64,000 nucleotides of DNA from Morinoia aosen (Eukaryota; Arthropoda; Malacostraca; Amphipoda; Talitridae). The stretch is taken from the NCBI GenBank assembly GCA_030386875.1, contig CM059571.1, positions 26,716,355-26,780,354 of the forward strand, read 5' to 3'. The position numbers and the translations under genes were made by a program. Of the stretch, positions 41,601 to 55,600 are shown in pieces. Numbering within the stretch: the stretch's first letter is position 1; each line of letters begins with the position of its first letter. Below the pieces are notes generated by a model. That model did not search any database, was not told where the DNA came from, and saw nothing but the letters and a program-made list of their open reading frames with translations.

Positions 41601-43603
41601 GCCAATTCTCATAGATATAATAGTGGTATCCCCCGAGAGGGCCATTGGCAGGAAACGAAATCAATAACTTCGTACTGAACCTCCAAATACCAAGTGGCTC
41701 CATCTGGAAGATTTACAACACTTGAGATCAGAAAGCAAAAACATACTAGGTTCTATTAACAAACATTCCGCGTTCGATAATGAGAAAATATCGAAAAGAA
41801 ATCTGTCACTCGCTGGAGTAGATAACGATGTAGAAGAAAGCGCGTGCACAGAGGGTTTAGAACAATAATAAAAGCCATTTCATTATTCTATTCAAGGTTC
41901 AGCTTCCTTTTTCTTCTAGTTAAGTAATAATCACCGCGAAATTAATTGAAGTTTGAGTTCAAGTTTCAGCATCTCGAGGGAGTAAAATCTGGGTTTCTTG
42001 GAACAGCCGGGCAACACTAGCATAACGTGGCGGTGTCTCTCGATGAGGCGATTAGGTGAAATGAGCATAAAATATTGAAGACGAAGACACTCATGCTAGA
42101 GGGTCTGTGGCCCGGTACTCTAGTCTCTAGCCCTCCCCACAAGAAAAATAAAATAGAAGTATAGAATGAAAGATAAGACCTGCTTGACTATAAATCCAAA
42201 CCCGTAACAGGTTTCATCGAGTTAGCTGATTCTGTGGTGAATATCTCGGTTCTATGTTCAATATCATCAATGCAGACAGTTGCGTACTTTTGAGAAACAC
42301 CGGAAAAGTTGTGAAATTGTTTCATACGAGCGTAAAGGCGCTGCGCTGCCTAACCAATGAACGGTACAGTAACAACGGCACTTTTATTATGTCCGCACAA
42401 TGAATACCAAATAAACTCGTTGCAGATGGAACAATGGAGAGCCTAACAACTCAAACGACAACGAGGACTGCGTCATGCTCATTCCTGAGTGGCGATTCGG
42501 CTGGAACGATGACAACTGCCAGGTTTCAAGCCGGTAATTATTAAAATTCACATTCATTACTCTTGTTAAGCAATTTGGATTAAAGAAAGATTTAGATCAC
42601 AGCACATCTCCCACTACCAACTATGACTATCATTTTTGCTACGCATCGGCATTTGTTTACCTACATAGAAAATATCCCCACATCGCATGGCTAATGAAAT
42701 TTTAAAAGACGAAACTGGGGTCAAGTACAACATTACAGAATGAGATCAAGAACAATTATTTTTTCCGTAGAATTAATCTTGATCCCACCATACTGGACTG
42801 CTTCCCTAATACGCCGGTGATGAAACCCATTGAAATTCCCCTCGTGAAGTCGGTACACTAAGAATACATTTCTGGGACACAAACCGTGCAAAACAAAACC
42901 TATAGCACAAAGAGTGGATGTCAGATGGAAGACCACGCAGCTCTCTTTGGTTACTGAAGTTACTAAACTATCAAAATAGCTAATGTAGATTCTATTACCT
43001 CCAGAAACGGAATACTATCAAATCATATTTTAATGGTGATGAAAACAATGTTCTAACGAAATACAAGATATTACTGCATAACAGCGCGTTGTGCGAGCAC
43101 GCCCCGGTGCCAGTATACGAGGAACCGACCTGCCCCGCCGGACAGCACAAGTTTGAGGACGCGTGCTACTTCTTCACTGAGGTGGGAGACTACGACACCG
43201 GAGCGGCCCAGTGCAGCAGAGAGGGGGGCTACCCTGCTGTACTCAGCTCGCAGCAGGAGCAGCAGTTCCTCGCAAGTGAGCTTAGCGTCACCTTGACAAC
43301 TTAACTTCTCGAGGTCACCTTGACAACTTAACCGCTACTGAGGTGCAGATGAGCAAGCGGGAGCGTGCTAGGGTAGCGTTAAATAAATTACACGATAAAT
43401 CTTGCTGCGCGAATTACAGTCTGCGTAATTTTCTATCGAAGCTGATGTGATAAACATCAGTTTTTAACCAGCACAGTTGAAAGTGACTCTCACTCAGCAG
43501 TAAAAAAAATGATACAAGTATTTGATACATCAATTTCGAGCATACAAATTACAAGGACAAAAAGAACGTGTACACGCAACTTGTACATGTACACGTCCCA
43601 GAG

Positions 43604-43653
<50 letters not shown>

Positions 43654-46600
43654 AGAAAGTTTTAGCCTCCCTTAACCACGACAAAGATGTTCCAAGAGAA
43701 GAAAGAGGAAGGCACCATTTAGTATGGAGTTGAGGGAACGCGGAATCTATGCACAAAGTGCACAGAAACAGTAAGCGAGGAAAGAAGTTCATGAAACAAG
43801 AAAAAAGTTGAAGAAGAAAGTAGTAGGTGCTGAAAAACAGGACAGCAGTGAACCGAAAAAAGATGGTCCGTAACAAAACAAAAACCTATTTTATTACAAT
43901 AAAAAGGAAGCCTACCTACCCTTTAGCTCGGGCCCTCACATGGTTCCCCTAGGAGCGCTAATTCCCATAGATACAATAGTTGTATCCCCCTGAGGGGCGT
44001 CCCAGAGATAAATCGTCTTTAATATGTACGCACAAATATCCAAAAAATGGATATTGATCTTCATTATTGAATATCTACCACGTCTCTATAAATTTGAAGC
44101 AGACAACATGTAAACAAGTTTTCGAACCACTAGCTTTAGCTTTCGCATAACCTTTAGGGTTTGCAATCCCGGGACAAATTGAAAATCCTGTAATCATTTC
44201 TTTATATTTTTGCATTTATGCTAATATAATTTGTTGCCCATGCCCATCACAGTTTTGGCGATTTAGGGAGCGAAAAACCTTTATCTGAGAAGGATTCCCT
44301 GATGCATTCACTCTTTGAAACTGTATTTATTGACACGCCATCAACTGCTATAAGCTTGTTCACTTGTTCTTCCGGAGTACTTTGATGCACCATTACGAAA
44401 CTATTTTTGTTCGTTTAAGCTAAGCACTTTCACTACTGCTCTCTCTTGCATGAAGGCGCTTTGTTTCAATAGGAATTCTGTCTTCTGAGCTACTCGTTGA
44501 TGGAACTGGGTCTACAGTTTCAGGCTTCACTATGTTGTGTTTACTCTTAAGGTGACTTAACCAACCACTGGTAGACCAGCCTTTGCAAAATTAACTCTTG
44601 CCGCACGTTATACACATCGCACTTTCTCCAGTTGCATCTTTAACATAGTTTCGCCACACTAAGGATTTAGTTTCTACAACATCGGCCATTGCTATCGTAT
44701 CTATTACAGTCTATTCTTTATTACTTGCAAAACCATACCACAAAATATATTCTGATTCAATAGTTGACCCAAATTCTGAGATACAGTAGACTACACTGTG
44801 CAGTTGTGTAAATTGTTAACACTAAAATCCTATCTTGAGCTCGCAAATTGATTAATCATATTGAACACCATGATGTTAAGTTATATTCTCATTCATATCT
44901 TGATTTATAATACATACTATTTAAAATCCCTGAAATTCAAGGGGAAAAAAGTAATTCCCAGACAGGGAAATTTCAGCCCAAATCATCCGGGATCCCAGTA
45001 TGCAAACCCTAATAACCATATCTTATGGAGACTGGGAACAGGAATCAAATGTTCAATACTTCCATTTCTGTAAAGTCCTCTAAATCCTATAGAAATTGTT
45101 TGTGACAGTCAGGCACAAACGTTTGTCTGTTTAACGTAACTTACTAGCGAATGTTATTCCTCATCACGAGAAACGGCAGAACACGAACTGGTGGAGGGCT
45201 GAATTATGTCAAGAAAAATCACTAGTTCCAGCGGGGAACATAATTTTGTTAAGTTAGATCCGACAGTTATTTTCATGTAATTTTTGGGTGCTAAATCCAA
45301 AACTGATCTCATTTCCTCTCTATCACGTCAAGTTTCTGAACTATAGGATTTTCGTTTTCTTAAAAAATCTGCAAAATACTGTACATAACAATAGCAGTAC
45401 TTTTTCTATAAAAAGTTGCACATATCAACACGCAATGACAAATGAAAGAAAGATGCATGAACGGAATGTTCGTTCTACATTATTATGTTTTTACAATGCA
45501 CAAGACTATAATTTTGAGCAGGTTAAGGTAAAAATTTACGCTGGTAGTTTTTTCTGGAGTGTTATATTTGAAGTCTGTCGCATTTGATGCTCCAACAATA
45601 GCCAGCCATCATGTGAATATCCTATCTACCCTGGTAAACGTTCTTCCAAAACTTTCAATTCTTGGTGAAATCGTTCGCCTGACTCGTCGCTAGCAGCACC
45701 AAGATTTTCCGGAAAGCTGGTAATGCAAGAAACGCAATTTAATACTCATGTAGCAAACAAGCGCTTCGTAACTCATCAATAAGCTAGAATGGAGGCTATT
45801 GAGACTCTTTTCATTAGAATTTTAGATTGAAAACCTTAATTTTTTCAGTAAATCAGAAATGTCATGACAGAACACAAAACCGCTTTCACTTCCAAAGTAC
45901 TACAGGAAGGTTCTTTCTCTGATTCGAAAGTGTGATACCTTCACTCCTATTTCAAGTATGCTTTACTCCTCGAGTCTTGATGCTCATACTTCTGAGGCTT
46001 TTTTGATAGGGTCAAATCACGCGCTAAATCTTTTGATTCGTGATGATTAAATCCCCTACGATTTGGAACCCTCATGAATGCCAAACTCTGATCATTGATG
46101 TCACTACGTTTTACATCATTGAGATCTTCTAGAAAAGATAGTGCCTTGAAAACTGACACTGGAAATTTTGACTGCACAAACAAGTAAACAATTGTAACTG
46201 TACAAACAAACTGCCACATAGCTCTAGATGAGTTAAATCGTAATTAGCTGGCAAGTTTTACTACAGCTAACCAGTGGAAAAAGTACTAGATGTGCTTGAA
46301 AAAACTAACAGATTTGGAATCACCATGCCAATTTTAGTCTAAATAAGGATAAAATCTAATTCAACAGAATTTTTTTTACAAATTATTCCCAGTGTTATCT
46401 GCAATAAGTAAGTAAATCAACAATTTGCTTTTAATAATAATGAATAATTTTTTAGGTAAGAAATCATTCTTCAAAACCCGCACGAAGAATTGATCTCTCC
46501 ATTGTTGCGTATTTGTTAACACACAAGGCACACGTTGATCACTGCACACTGTCCGTGTGTGCAGGTATTGCGACGGAGACCGTGTATCTTGGCATCACTG

Positions 46601-49600
46601 ACCGCGCTGAGGAGTCCGTGTTTGTGTCCAACTTCGGAGTGCCGCTCTACTCCAAGTAAGGTTTTTTACTGGTGTTTTTGAATACCTAAGGGCTTTAAAA
46701 ACGCAGAATTTTGGACGCGAAGGCTAAGGCATAAATAAAAAATTTCGTGGAACATCAAAATCAAATTAAAACATTTGCGATAAAAATTAAGGCGAGTCAG
46801 AACTACTGAATTCGAACTTTTGAATAAGAAACCATAAATTCATTCTCAACAGAACAATGCACAATCTACCTAGGTAACGTAGAAAGGAAGTTTTCTTAGA
46901 TCAATTTCATACAGGGTGTTCGAAAAAACAGTTTGAGCTACCAAATACAATTCATTTTCCAGTTTACAAATGTTAGGCTTTTGGAAGAAATAAAATTTTG
47001 TGGACTGTGGATAAGGCCTATCGAATATACAGCACGCTCTTCAGGCTTTTTAGCCGCTCAACTTTTCAAGGAGTGCAGTATGAGCTGAGGTGCACCGTCG
47101 TAGAACACGTAACGGGATACACTTTAGGATGCATTTCAAGTGATGGGCGCCTTCTGTGGGAAGCGAGAAATAATTTGTGACTCGAACCCAGGACTGTCTC
47201 GATGACGAAGGCCAAGGTCAGAAGCATTGAGATTAACCAAAAACTTGAAAATTAAATATTTCAATTTTACTTTTCCCTAAAAAATGTTACCTTGCGGGGT
47301 GGATTATAAATTTTCTATGTTCAAAGGGTGTGTACGCTTATCGAAGCACCATGTATACTAATAAGCTTGTAGCTACGTACCTATCAAAGCCTGCGCACCT
47401 CTCAATAAGTACGTATACATAAAGATTATGATTTCAATATTCTATAGAGGAAAACTTCACACAGTTGAGGAAGCGCGTTTCACAGATACGATACTTATGG
47501 ATCTATTTCGTTGCACAGAGACCTTTCTCTCATCGTTTTTACGAATCACCACCTATCAAAAAAGTGCAACGTGGGCGTTAATTCTTAATGCCGGAAATGC
47601 GCCCAACACTTAGCAAAAAACACTTCAACGTGAAAGTAATTTTGTCGCCCCGAATTTTTCAACATTTTCCGTCGTGGTTCGTTAAAGTTGAATATTTTTG
47701 ATGGGTCTACGGATTAGATGAGAACGAGTTATGATACCTTATGATAGGTTAAGATAGAATGCGTTTGGCTGGGATAGGTTGGCATAGTTCAAGTTAAAAA
47801 ACAACCCCGAAAATTCTCACGTGTCCGTCTATAGTTGATTTCACACAGACACAAAAGTCTTTCCTAACGTGCCCAAGAGGTCTCGGTAAAGAAGAGCCGA
47901 GACTATACGACTATACAGTAGCAGCCATAATGGTTCGGACAACTACAACTTTACAAACTATCATCAATAACTTCAATACTAGAAGATGCAATGAGCTCAA
48001 TTTATTCACACATGTGAAGCCACATGTCTTACCTAACAGATGTTAAAATCTTAATTCGCAAGATTTGTGGACCGCTTTGCAAGATGAATGTACAAAATTA
48101 ACACAAGAAGAATGCAGGCAGTATAGGTAAAGTCTCGTAGCAGATGTCAAGCCGTTATTGCCATTGACAGTGAAGGGTACCACACCAAATATTTAATTGG
48201 TAATTACATTGTTACGATATTTATTTCATTTTCTTAGCACATTTCAAGTATTTATTGTTTTTATAATGTTTGTCCGAACTTTTTTGACATGAAATTTTTG
48301 CTATTCTGATATATTTGCTTACAACTCGTGTTTTGTTCACCCAATTGATTTAAGATTTTAGCACCTGTTAGGGTAAGACATGTGGCTTCACATGTGTGTA
48401 TAAATTGAGCTCATTGCAGCTTCTAATATTGAAGTTATTGATGATAGTTTGTCCAACTGTGAGTTGTTCGAACCATTTTGGCCGCTACTGTACTGTACTC
48501 ACACCCAGCCACATGTTCAATAATGACAAAAACAACTCGAATACAAAATTAACACTTTGACGGCGGTTGGTCAACGGTCATTTTTTCAACTCATATTTAA
48601 AGTTAACTGCAGTGCGCAATTTCAACATAGCAAACATTAACTGAATCGTGACTTCATTTACTTTTCATTAGGTATTTAAGGAAATTATGTAACTGAATCA
48701 GAAGCATTATAAAAATCTCTACCGTGACCACCGGCGGCTCGCGTTGAGGTTAAAGTGTTAAAAACTACTTGTGAGGTTTGTAAGGTTTTGTTTATAAGGT
48801 TTTTAACTAAAAACTCAAAGTGTTAAAAACCTTACAAAGTAAACTTACGCCGCTGGACTTTTTCCAATATAGAAATAGATCGTTTTTCTCTAGCCAAAAT
48901 TCTTCGAACAATATATTTAATAAACTTTTTCGACCTGAGTTCCGAAAAGTTGTTGATGACAAGAGAAAAGTAGCAACTTTCCTTGCGCCAATGTATCCAT
49001 TTTACCCCGTGAGTACGGTGTTTCAAAAGAATAATTTTTAGAGAATATGAATTTATTTAGAGTGAATGTTGTGCTACAGCTGGAATTATGGAGAACCAAA
49101 TAACTGGAACGGCGACGAGGACTGCGTGCAAATGATAGACGGATGGGGAGATACCTGGTACGACATCAGTTGCTCCACATGGCTCAGGTCAGCTCAATAC
49201 TCAACCCAATAACGTCTAACTCATTATGCAACTAACTGATACATTTCGTAGTGTTCGGGTAATTTCTTGTTAACAGGGTAATTCGGGTAATTTCTTTCAA
49301 AGTGTTAACTGATACTCGATATATGGACTTGACGATCTCTACTGGGTCACAGGTGTGACACAGAAAACTAGAGGCATAAGTTGTACTATTTCACACCCAT
49401 AATGAGGCAACCTAAAAGAGGGTCTCGCAGATATTTCATTTTGAAATCATTCGAAGCCCGACAATGAGGTCATTGCAACCATTGGTAAAGAGTACATTTT
49501 TAAGCAAGTAGGTACACAATAAAATTTAAACCACGAATATTATAGGAATAACTTGTGTAAAACTAGCTCAGTAACGAGCGAAGCAACGAAATCATAATAT

Positions 49601-52600
49601 ATTAAAATAACAGTGTTCAGCCTTCAAAAGTGCTGGTAAATGTTGGTCTCGTCCTCCACAGGACGGCGTGCGAGGTCCCTGCTTAAGTTGTCTTCTGCCA
49701 AGCCTCCCAAACCGTGGAAGCGTCAATCAGCGACGTTAAACCATCGGAGATTGGAAAAGAAACACCAAGAAATAGAAAAAATCGACCGGAAACAAAATTA
49801 GAAACGAAAAATTACATAACATTACTCGGGAGCAGGTAAAAACTTTGATATTAAGATTCGATGTATCGTAATTTATTTACATAATAATTGGGTGTATCTA
49901 TTAATTGTACGTATGAGTAGTGTTGGTTGACGAAAATCTAATAATATTTTTACCCTAAAAATTCTACTTTTATAGCTTGTAAAAGGCACTTGATAATTGC
50001 GTAGAGATAATTGAACGATAATTTAACTGTGCCTACCTATCCAATTTCAATTCAAAATATGAATTTGCAATTTGTCACCGATCGACAATTCAAAATAAAT
50101 ACTTGTTTCAAAGCAGTCTTATGGTGCTTGTTTTTCTCCTCCAACACACGAAGACAATAACACAGTGACACCATCCACTGAAAATCACAAGAGACTGCAA
50201 AAATTAATATAAACGCTCTCCGTATTATTGAGCACAAAAAAACACACAGTGCTTCAAAAGTATCAGACATCGAATGAAACAAGAGCAAAATTTGCCCAAA
50301 AGCTAAAAAAAATCGATGGAGCGTTTCGCATCAGGAAGAACTTGAGCACACGACCCATATAAGTGTCCCATCGCATGTAACGTGTCAAAATAATTCCTTG
50401 AAATTGTAACTTTCAACTTATTATAATTCAGAAGTAAACGTCAGCTTACCAAGCATTCTTTTTTCAGAGCAGTTATGTTGAACAACTTCCATGCATCCTT
50501 AAAATCGAACTCTTCAACTTGTTTTTAGAGCTCTTTTAATGGTTCTTGAAACGGCTGATGGGGTGGCTTAATAGAATTCTTCACCTTTTTAATTCTTTTG
50601 AATAACTACGTCTAACAACGTCGAGATCTTCTAACAAAGATAGAAGAGGTTTTGACACTCGCAACTTTCTCTCCATTTGGTCCGACAAATTTTTGACAAG
50701 GTATAATTCCGGAGACTGAGGAGGCAACTTCACAAGAGAAAATGACCTCTCGTGATCTCTAAACCAATCTTACATTGTATGAAACCGGTGCATGCGAAAT
50801 ATGATTTTATAGATGTATAAGGTTGTTAACCTAATCCTGACTATGTAAAGCGCTCCCATATAATAAGTCTAACACCATCCCTCACCCTTACTCCGATCCC
50901 AAACTTTATGGGTTTCTTGTCTCACTGTAATTCTTTCATTGTTCTGAGACATGGTAAACCTTGATTTTTGTGGCCATAGGTTACGTTAAAATTACTCAAC
51001 AGTCCAGTGATTGAAATTTTTTCCCATTGCAGACGTTTATACAATTAGTTTTAGCGACCATTAATTTCCAAGAGGTGGCGCTACAACTTGACTCTTTTTC
51101 TTCAGAATTTTGCACGAAGTGCGGGTATAATTTTTTTCTCAAAACCTGCTTTCTAAATGTTCGTAGACTGAAGAACACTTTTCGCTAGTTTTCTTCCACC
51201 TATCACTTCAGAGAGCACTTTTGGTGAGCTCTCTGAAGTTCTGCTCTGCCACCTCAACCCCCGAATGGCTGTAACTCACCATCTTTTTACACTAACAATT
51301 ATTGTTCGCCAAGTCCTTAGTTCTATGGCTATCTTTAAGGCAATTCTTTGACGGACTTCCCAGCTCGGTGCGCACTTATAACCTTTTTCGTCACGAAACA
51401 GAAGTTGTTTAGTCTAGTTATTCCGCCGAGATTATTCTTGCATTTTGTAGCGGAGATAGAAGAAGCGCTACTGACAACCAGTGACACTGAACACCCCTAT
51501 TGTTACCATGTTCCTTTGCTTCAAATTACGAAGAGGAAATTTGTCAACAATACTTGAAATATGTCCGCATTTTACAGGTGAGACAAACTTTAGCCCAAAC
51601 AGTACTGACTACTGACAATTTTCAAATTCAATCTCATTGAAAAGAAGTTAAAATCACGAGTATTTACACATTAAAATTAGATTAGAAAATATTTCAGTTT
51701 AAGCCTCCCTAACCGCTACAAAAAAAAAAGCGTATCGAAGAGAGGAAGGAGGAAAGCACCATTTAGTATGGAGATGAGGGAATGTGGAATCTATGCAGAT
51801 GAGGCATAGAAACAGTAAGTTGAGAAAAAAGTTCATGAAACAAGATATAAAAGTTGAAGAAGAAAATAGTGGGTGATGAAAAACAGGACAGCAGTGAACC
51901 GAAAAGGTGGTCCTTAACACGTTCACTGCGTATTGGGCCACATGTGTGCCAAGAGGTAAATTGCCCACTTACGTGCCGGTATCAATGCACGACATTTTAT
52001 GTTTCGCGATGTTTTTGCAAAATAATTGTTATCATGCGAGGTGAAATGTTATCGTGCAATTGTATTTTTCATATCCATTAGGAAGAATTTGAATTTATTC
52101 AAGCTGTAAAATCGATTTCCCTATTCTGCTACTTACAACCTAACCAAACCAACCGTTAACAACCGCGGAATCGCAGTGAACGTGTTAACATAACAAAAAC
52201 ATTTAATTGCAACAAAAAGAAGGGCTACCTGAATCTCAGCTTGGGATCTCACACGTTTTGCTCCTGGGAGTGCCAATTCCCATAGATACAATACCTGTAT
52301 CCCCCTGAGGGGTCCCATAGATACAATATTTGGATCTCCCTGAGGAGTAAACGGTAAAAACTGCAATGTACGAGTTACAATCCAACTTTATAGACGGCGG
52401 CCTCATGCTTTTTAAAGTATTGTAATATACTTTTTGTAAGTAAGACATTCAATTTCCACTTACTAACTGAGTAAGAATAAATCCTCGAGAAACATAGAGT
52501 AAGTTCTAGCCCGCAGAATCTAGCAGATTAGATTATAAGTTAGTAAAAGCCTCTTAAACGAAAACAAGGATGTTCAAAGAGGGAAAGGCGGCATCATTCA

Positions 52601-55600
52601 GAATTGAGGAAGCGGCGAATCTATGCACAAGGTATGATTTAACACAGGATCCCTTGCGCACAAAAACAGCAAGTTTGGAAAAAAGTTTATCAAACAAACA
52701 AAAAAAAGTTAAAGAAAAATGTGATAAAGGAAATTTTTTTTTGCAAAGCAAATTCGCAATAAAAGAAATGGAGAAGCACTTTAAAAACATTTACTTTGAA
52801 CGTTTTGAGCCTCGGCTCATTCTCAACAAAAAGTCCGCGAAGTAAAATAATAAAACATGTCAGTACACTAAAGATTACAGAATCGCAGAATATAAGCACG
52901 AAAAAAGAAACCAACAGACAAAAAAAAAAGAATTTGTTGTTTGACAATGTTCAGATGGTATGCATTCTGTATTTCGTTAAGAGAAGGTTTGAGTTTATGA
53001 ATAAACAATGACTCTAAAATACTCCAAATAATGACTAAGTTGGCGGTACAAGTACCTAATTTATTAAATTTGCTATTGTCAATAATCTGTTCACAGGAAC
53101 CATTACTACAATGTTGTCTTTAACTAGAATGAGTAGAAGTAAGCAAGCGACCAGTACGATGACTTCGACCTGCATGTTCAGCAACCCTGACGTAAGAGCT
53201 CGGTGGGTGGAACCCATATACTGCAATGCACAACGCGCACAACTAAAATTGTAGATGAGGGAAGATCGCATGCCGGTCGGGAGCACATCTTTAAATCTAA
53301 AAAATGATCCAATAGTACATTTGTTAACTAAAACAAAATGAAAAAACGTGCTAGATGTTGAAAAGAAAGAGATGCAGCAGTGAATCCTAAAAATATATTC
53401 TATTTCGACAAAAAAGACGCTTACCAAACCTCGCAACCGCATATTTAGAAACTAACACCAGCGCATAAGAATCAAAGTCAACATAACGAGATTAAGGGAA
53501 AAGTATACTTCTATCAGGAGCTTCTGACTTATCATGATTCCTCATGATACGCCAAGTGCTAATCTACATGGCACTAAACTTCGGCATTAATCAGCATACC
53601 ATCCCATCGCCGATAATATTTCATGCCACAAGGGGCGCAAGACTGTAACATACGACGATACCGAGACACGCCACCTTCAGTTTAAATGTTATGCTAGCAT
53701 ACAAAAAAAGTATCAGGAAAACAGATCTGATTAGGAGTGTGTCCTTCAAGTAGTCGCAAGACTAAGTAAGAATCAATTTACGGTAAGCTCGATGTTTTCA
53801 TTGATTGCTCCATTATTACCCTCGCGTTGAGAAAAAAATATTCTTTTCCAGAGCGTCTAAGCCCTTTTGACACCAGAACTATGATACTTTAGACAGAAAA
53901 CAGTTCTAAGAGTAAAATTCTCAGTACCCTGAATTCGAAATTGTACTAACATGGTTTATTTTTGTTTTCACACATGATTTTTGATTTCACTTTAAAAAGA
54001 TTGAAATTGTTTCGAGTTTAGTAGGAGATAAAATACTTTCTAAAATTTAGAAGAGCGTTAAATTGGAAGATTCTCCTTTTAATCGAGGAACGAAATTTGA
54101 AAAAAATTCCAATTCGATGACAAGGAAAAAAATTAAAAAAACACTACGAATTATGTACATCATGAAATTGGTGGAAGTTTTATAATTTCACATTTTTTTA
54201 TTGACTCATATTATATATCCTAATATGCTTCCCTCACTGTTGAATTACTAAGAATACATGTTTGAACTTTCGTGGAACCACAGGCGACTAACTTGGTCCT
54301 AAAAGTACCGTTGTATAGATAGAGTATCCCCAGAGAAGAGGGAATGAGAATTGCTACCTAAATCTGTACAAGGGTTGGTACGACAACCTTTTCTGCCTGT
54401 CTCCCAGTTTTCTATAATCGCCAGTGGAGCTGCATCTACTCTGTTAAGAAAATACTGTGATCGCGGGACTGAAATCAAAAGACTCTTCCGTCTCCCCAGC
54501 TGCATGCTTTCCTCTCACGGCGCGGAGAAGAGATTCATAGCCAAATGGAGTGTTTGTGACAACAAAAGTAGGTTCACCATTACAATTTCAAGATGCAGTA
54601 GCTTGAGAGAAAGCTATACATGAATGAAAATTACAAAAATCATTGGATGAAGTTGAATAGCATGTGTTATTTGTACAGTACATGCAAATTTGAAAAAAAC
54701 ACAGAATTTAGCATCGATGTTATGCCCAAGTGTCTTGACAGCGAGGTTAAGCTAGATATTAGCGAACATCTACAGCAGCTTCGGCTATGTACTAAATAAA
54801 GAAATTAGACTAACGTTAAAAAACTAACTAGAATATCCATGGTGAACAGTCACTTAGTTAACTATATGTTATATAGTGAAGTACTGGTTGTGTTAATGGG
54901 ACTTCTGTAGGCTGAGATTTATGAATCTCGGCACGGATACCTTATAGCATTCGGGTCACATGTCTAGATAGGGCATCCGCCGGAAGAGAGGATATGCGCC
55001 TGGCATTTACAAGCACCGGATGGGTCGGAAGCGCCCCTACCGCCGGCGCCGGAAGACACCAGGCGGAACTTCTTTGTTACGAACTAAACTTAAGAGCAAG
55101 CTGTGTGAACTACGGAGAGCAGTACAATACTAGAAGTCCTACTGTGCGTTTCCTTTTCTCCTGCCTGGTATTCGGCTAGGCAAAGTGAAGTTAAAGCTCC
55201 CTCTCAAACAAACCTTATGTCGTGCTGAAACTGCGACATTACATTATAGTACCTAAGCTCTCCTAGGTGGGAACAAAGTTTATACAACACGTCTAGGTCA
55301 GTGATAATTATCTATCCTATGCTAAGGAGACTGCTGCCCCAACAGGGATACTGTTAGGCTGCCTCAGCTATAGATGGTCTTTCTGGTCTTTTATCATACT
55401 TCTTTCAGTTGTCATACCTTTCCACTGCCTTTTCTTTGTTTTCCCTCCTCTTTCTTCTGCTATTTCTTCTTTCTTATGCTCTCTGCTATTTCTATGCACA
55501 GGGTACCTAGTATTGGATCACACTTCGTGCATCAATCCCCCATTTTCTCCACTTCATAATGAATGGTCTCTAATCTCTGCATGGCTCACATTGACTTTTT

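Noticed and set aside
42733..42936. Minus-strand frame with HEGNFNGFHHRRIREAVQYG
   Set aside because: Faintly like the end of a Penelope-like endonuclease (REA-I motif), but no other block supports it.
43490..43876. Recurrent antisense frame in SINE-A copies (FFRFTAVLFF ... HTKWCLP)
   Set aside because: It recurs because the repeat recurs. It is hydrophobic and low in complexity, changes frame between copies and ends in an Asn run from the ATT microsatellite.
54351..54623. 90-codon plus-strand frame near 54.4 kb
   Set aside because: No motif, no splice context, and an equally long minus-strand frame overlaps it.
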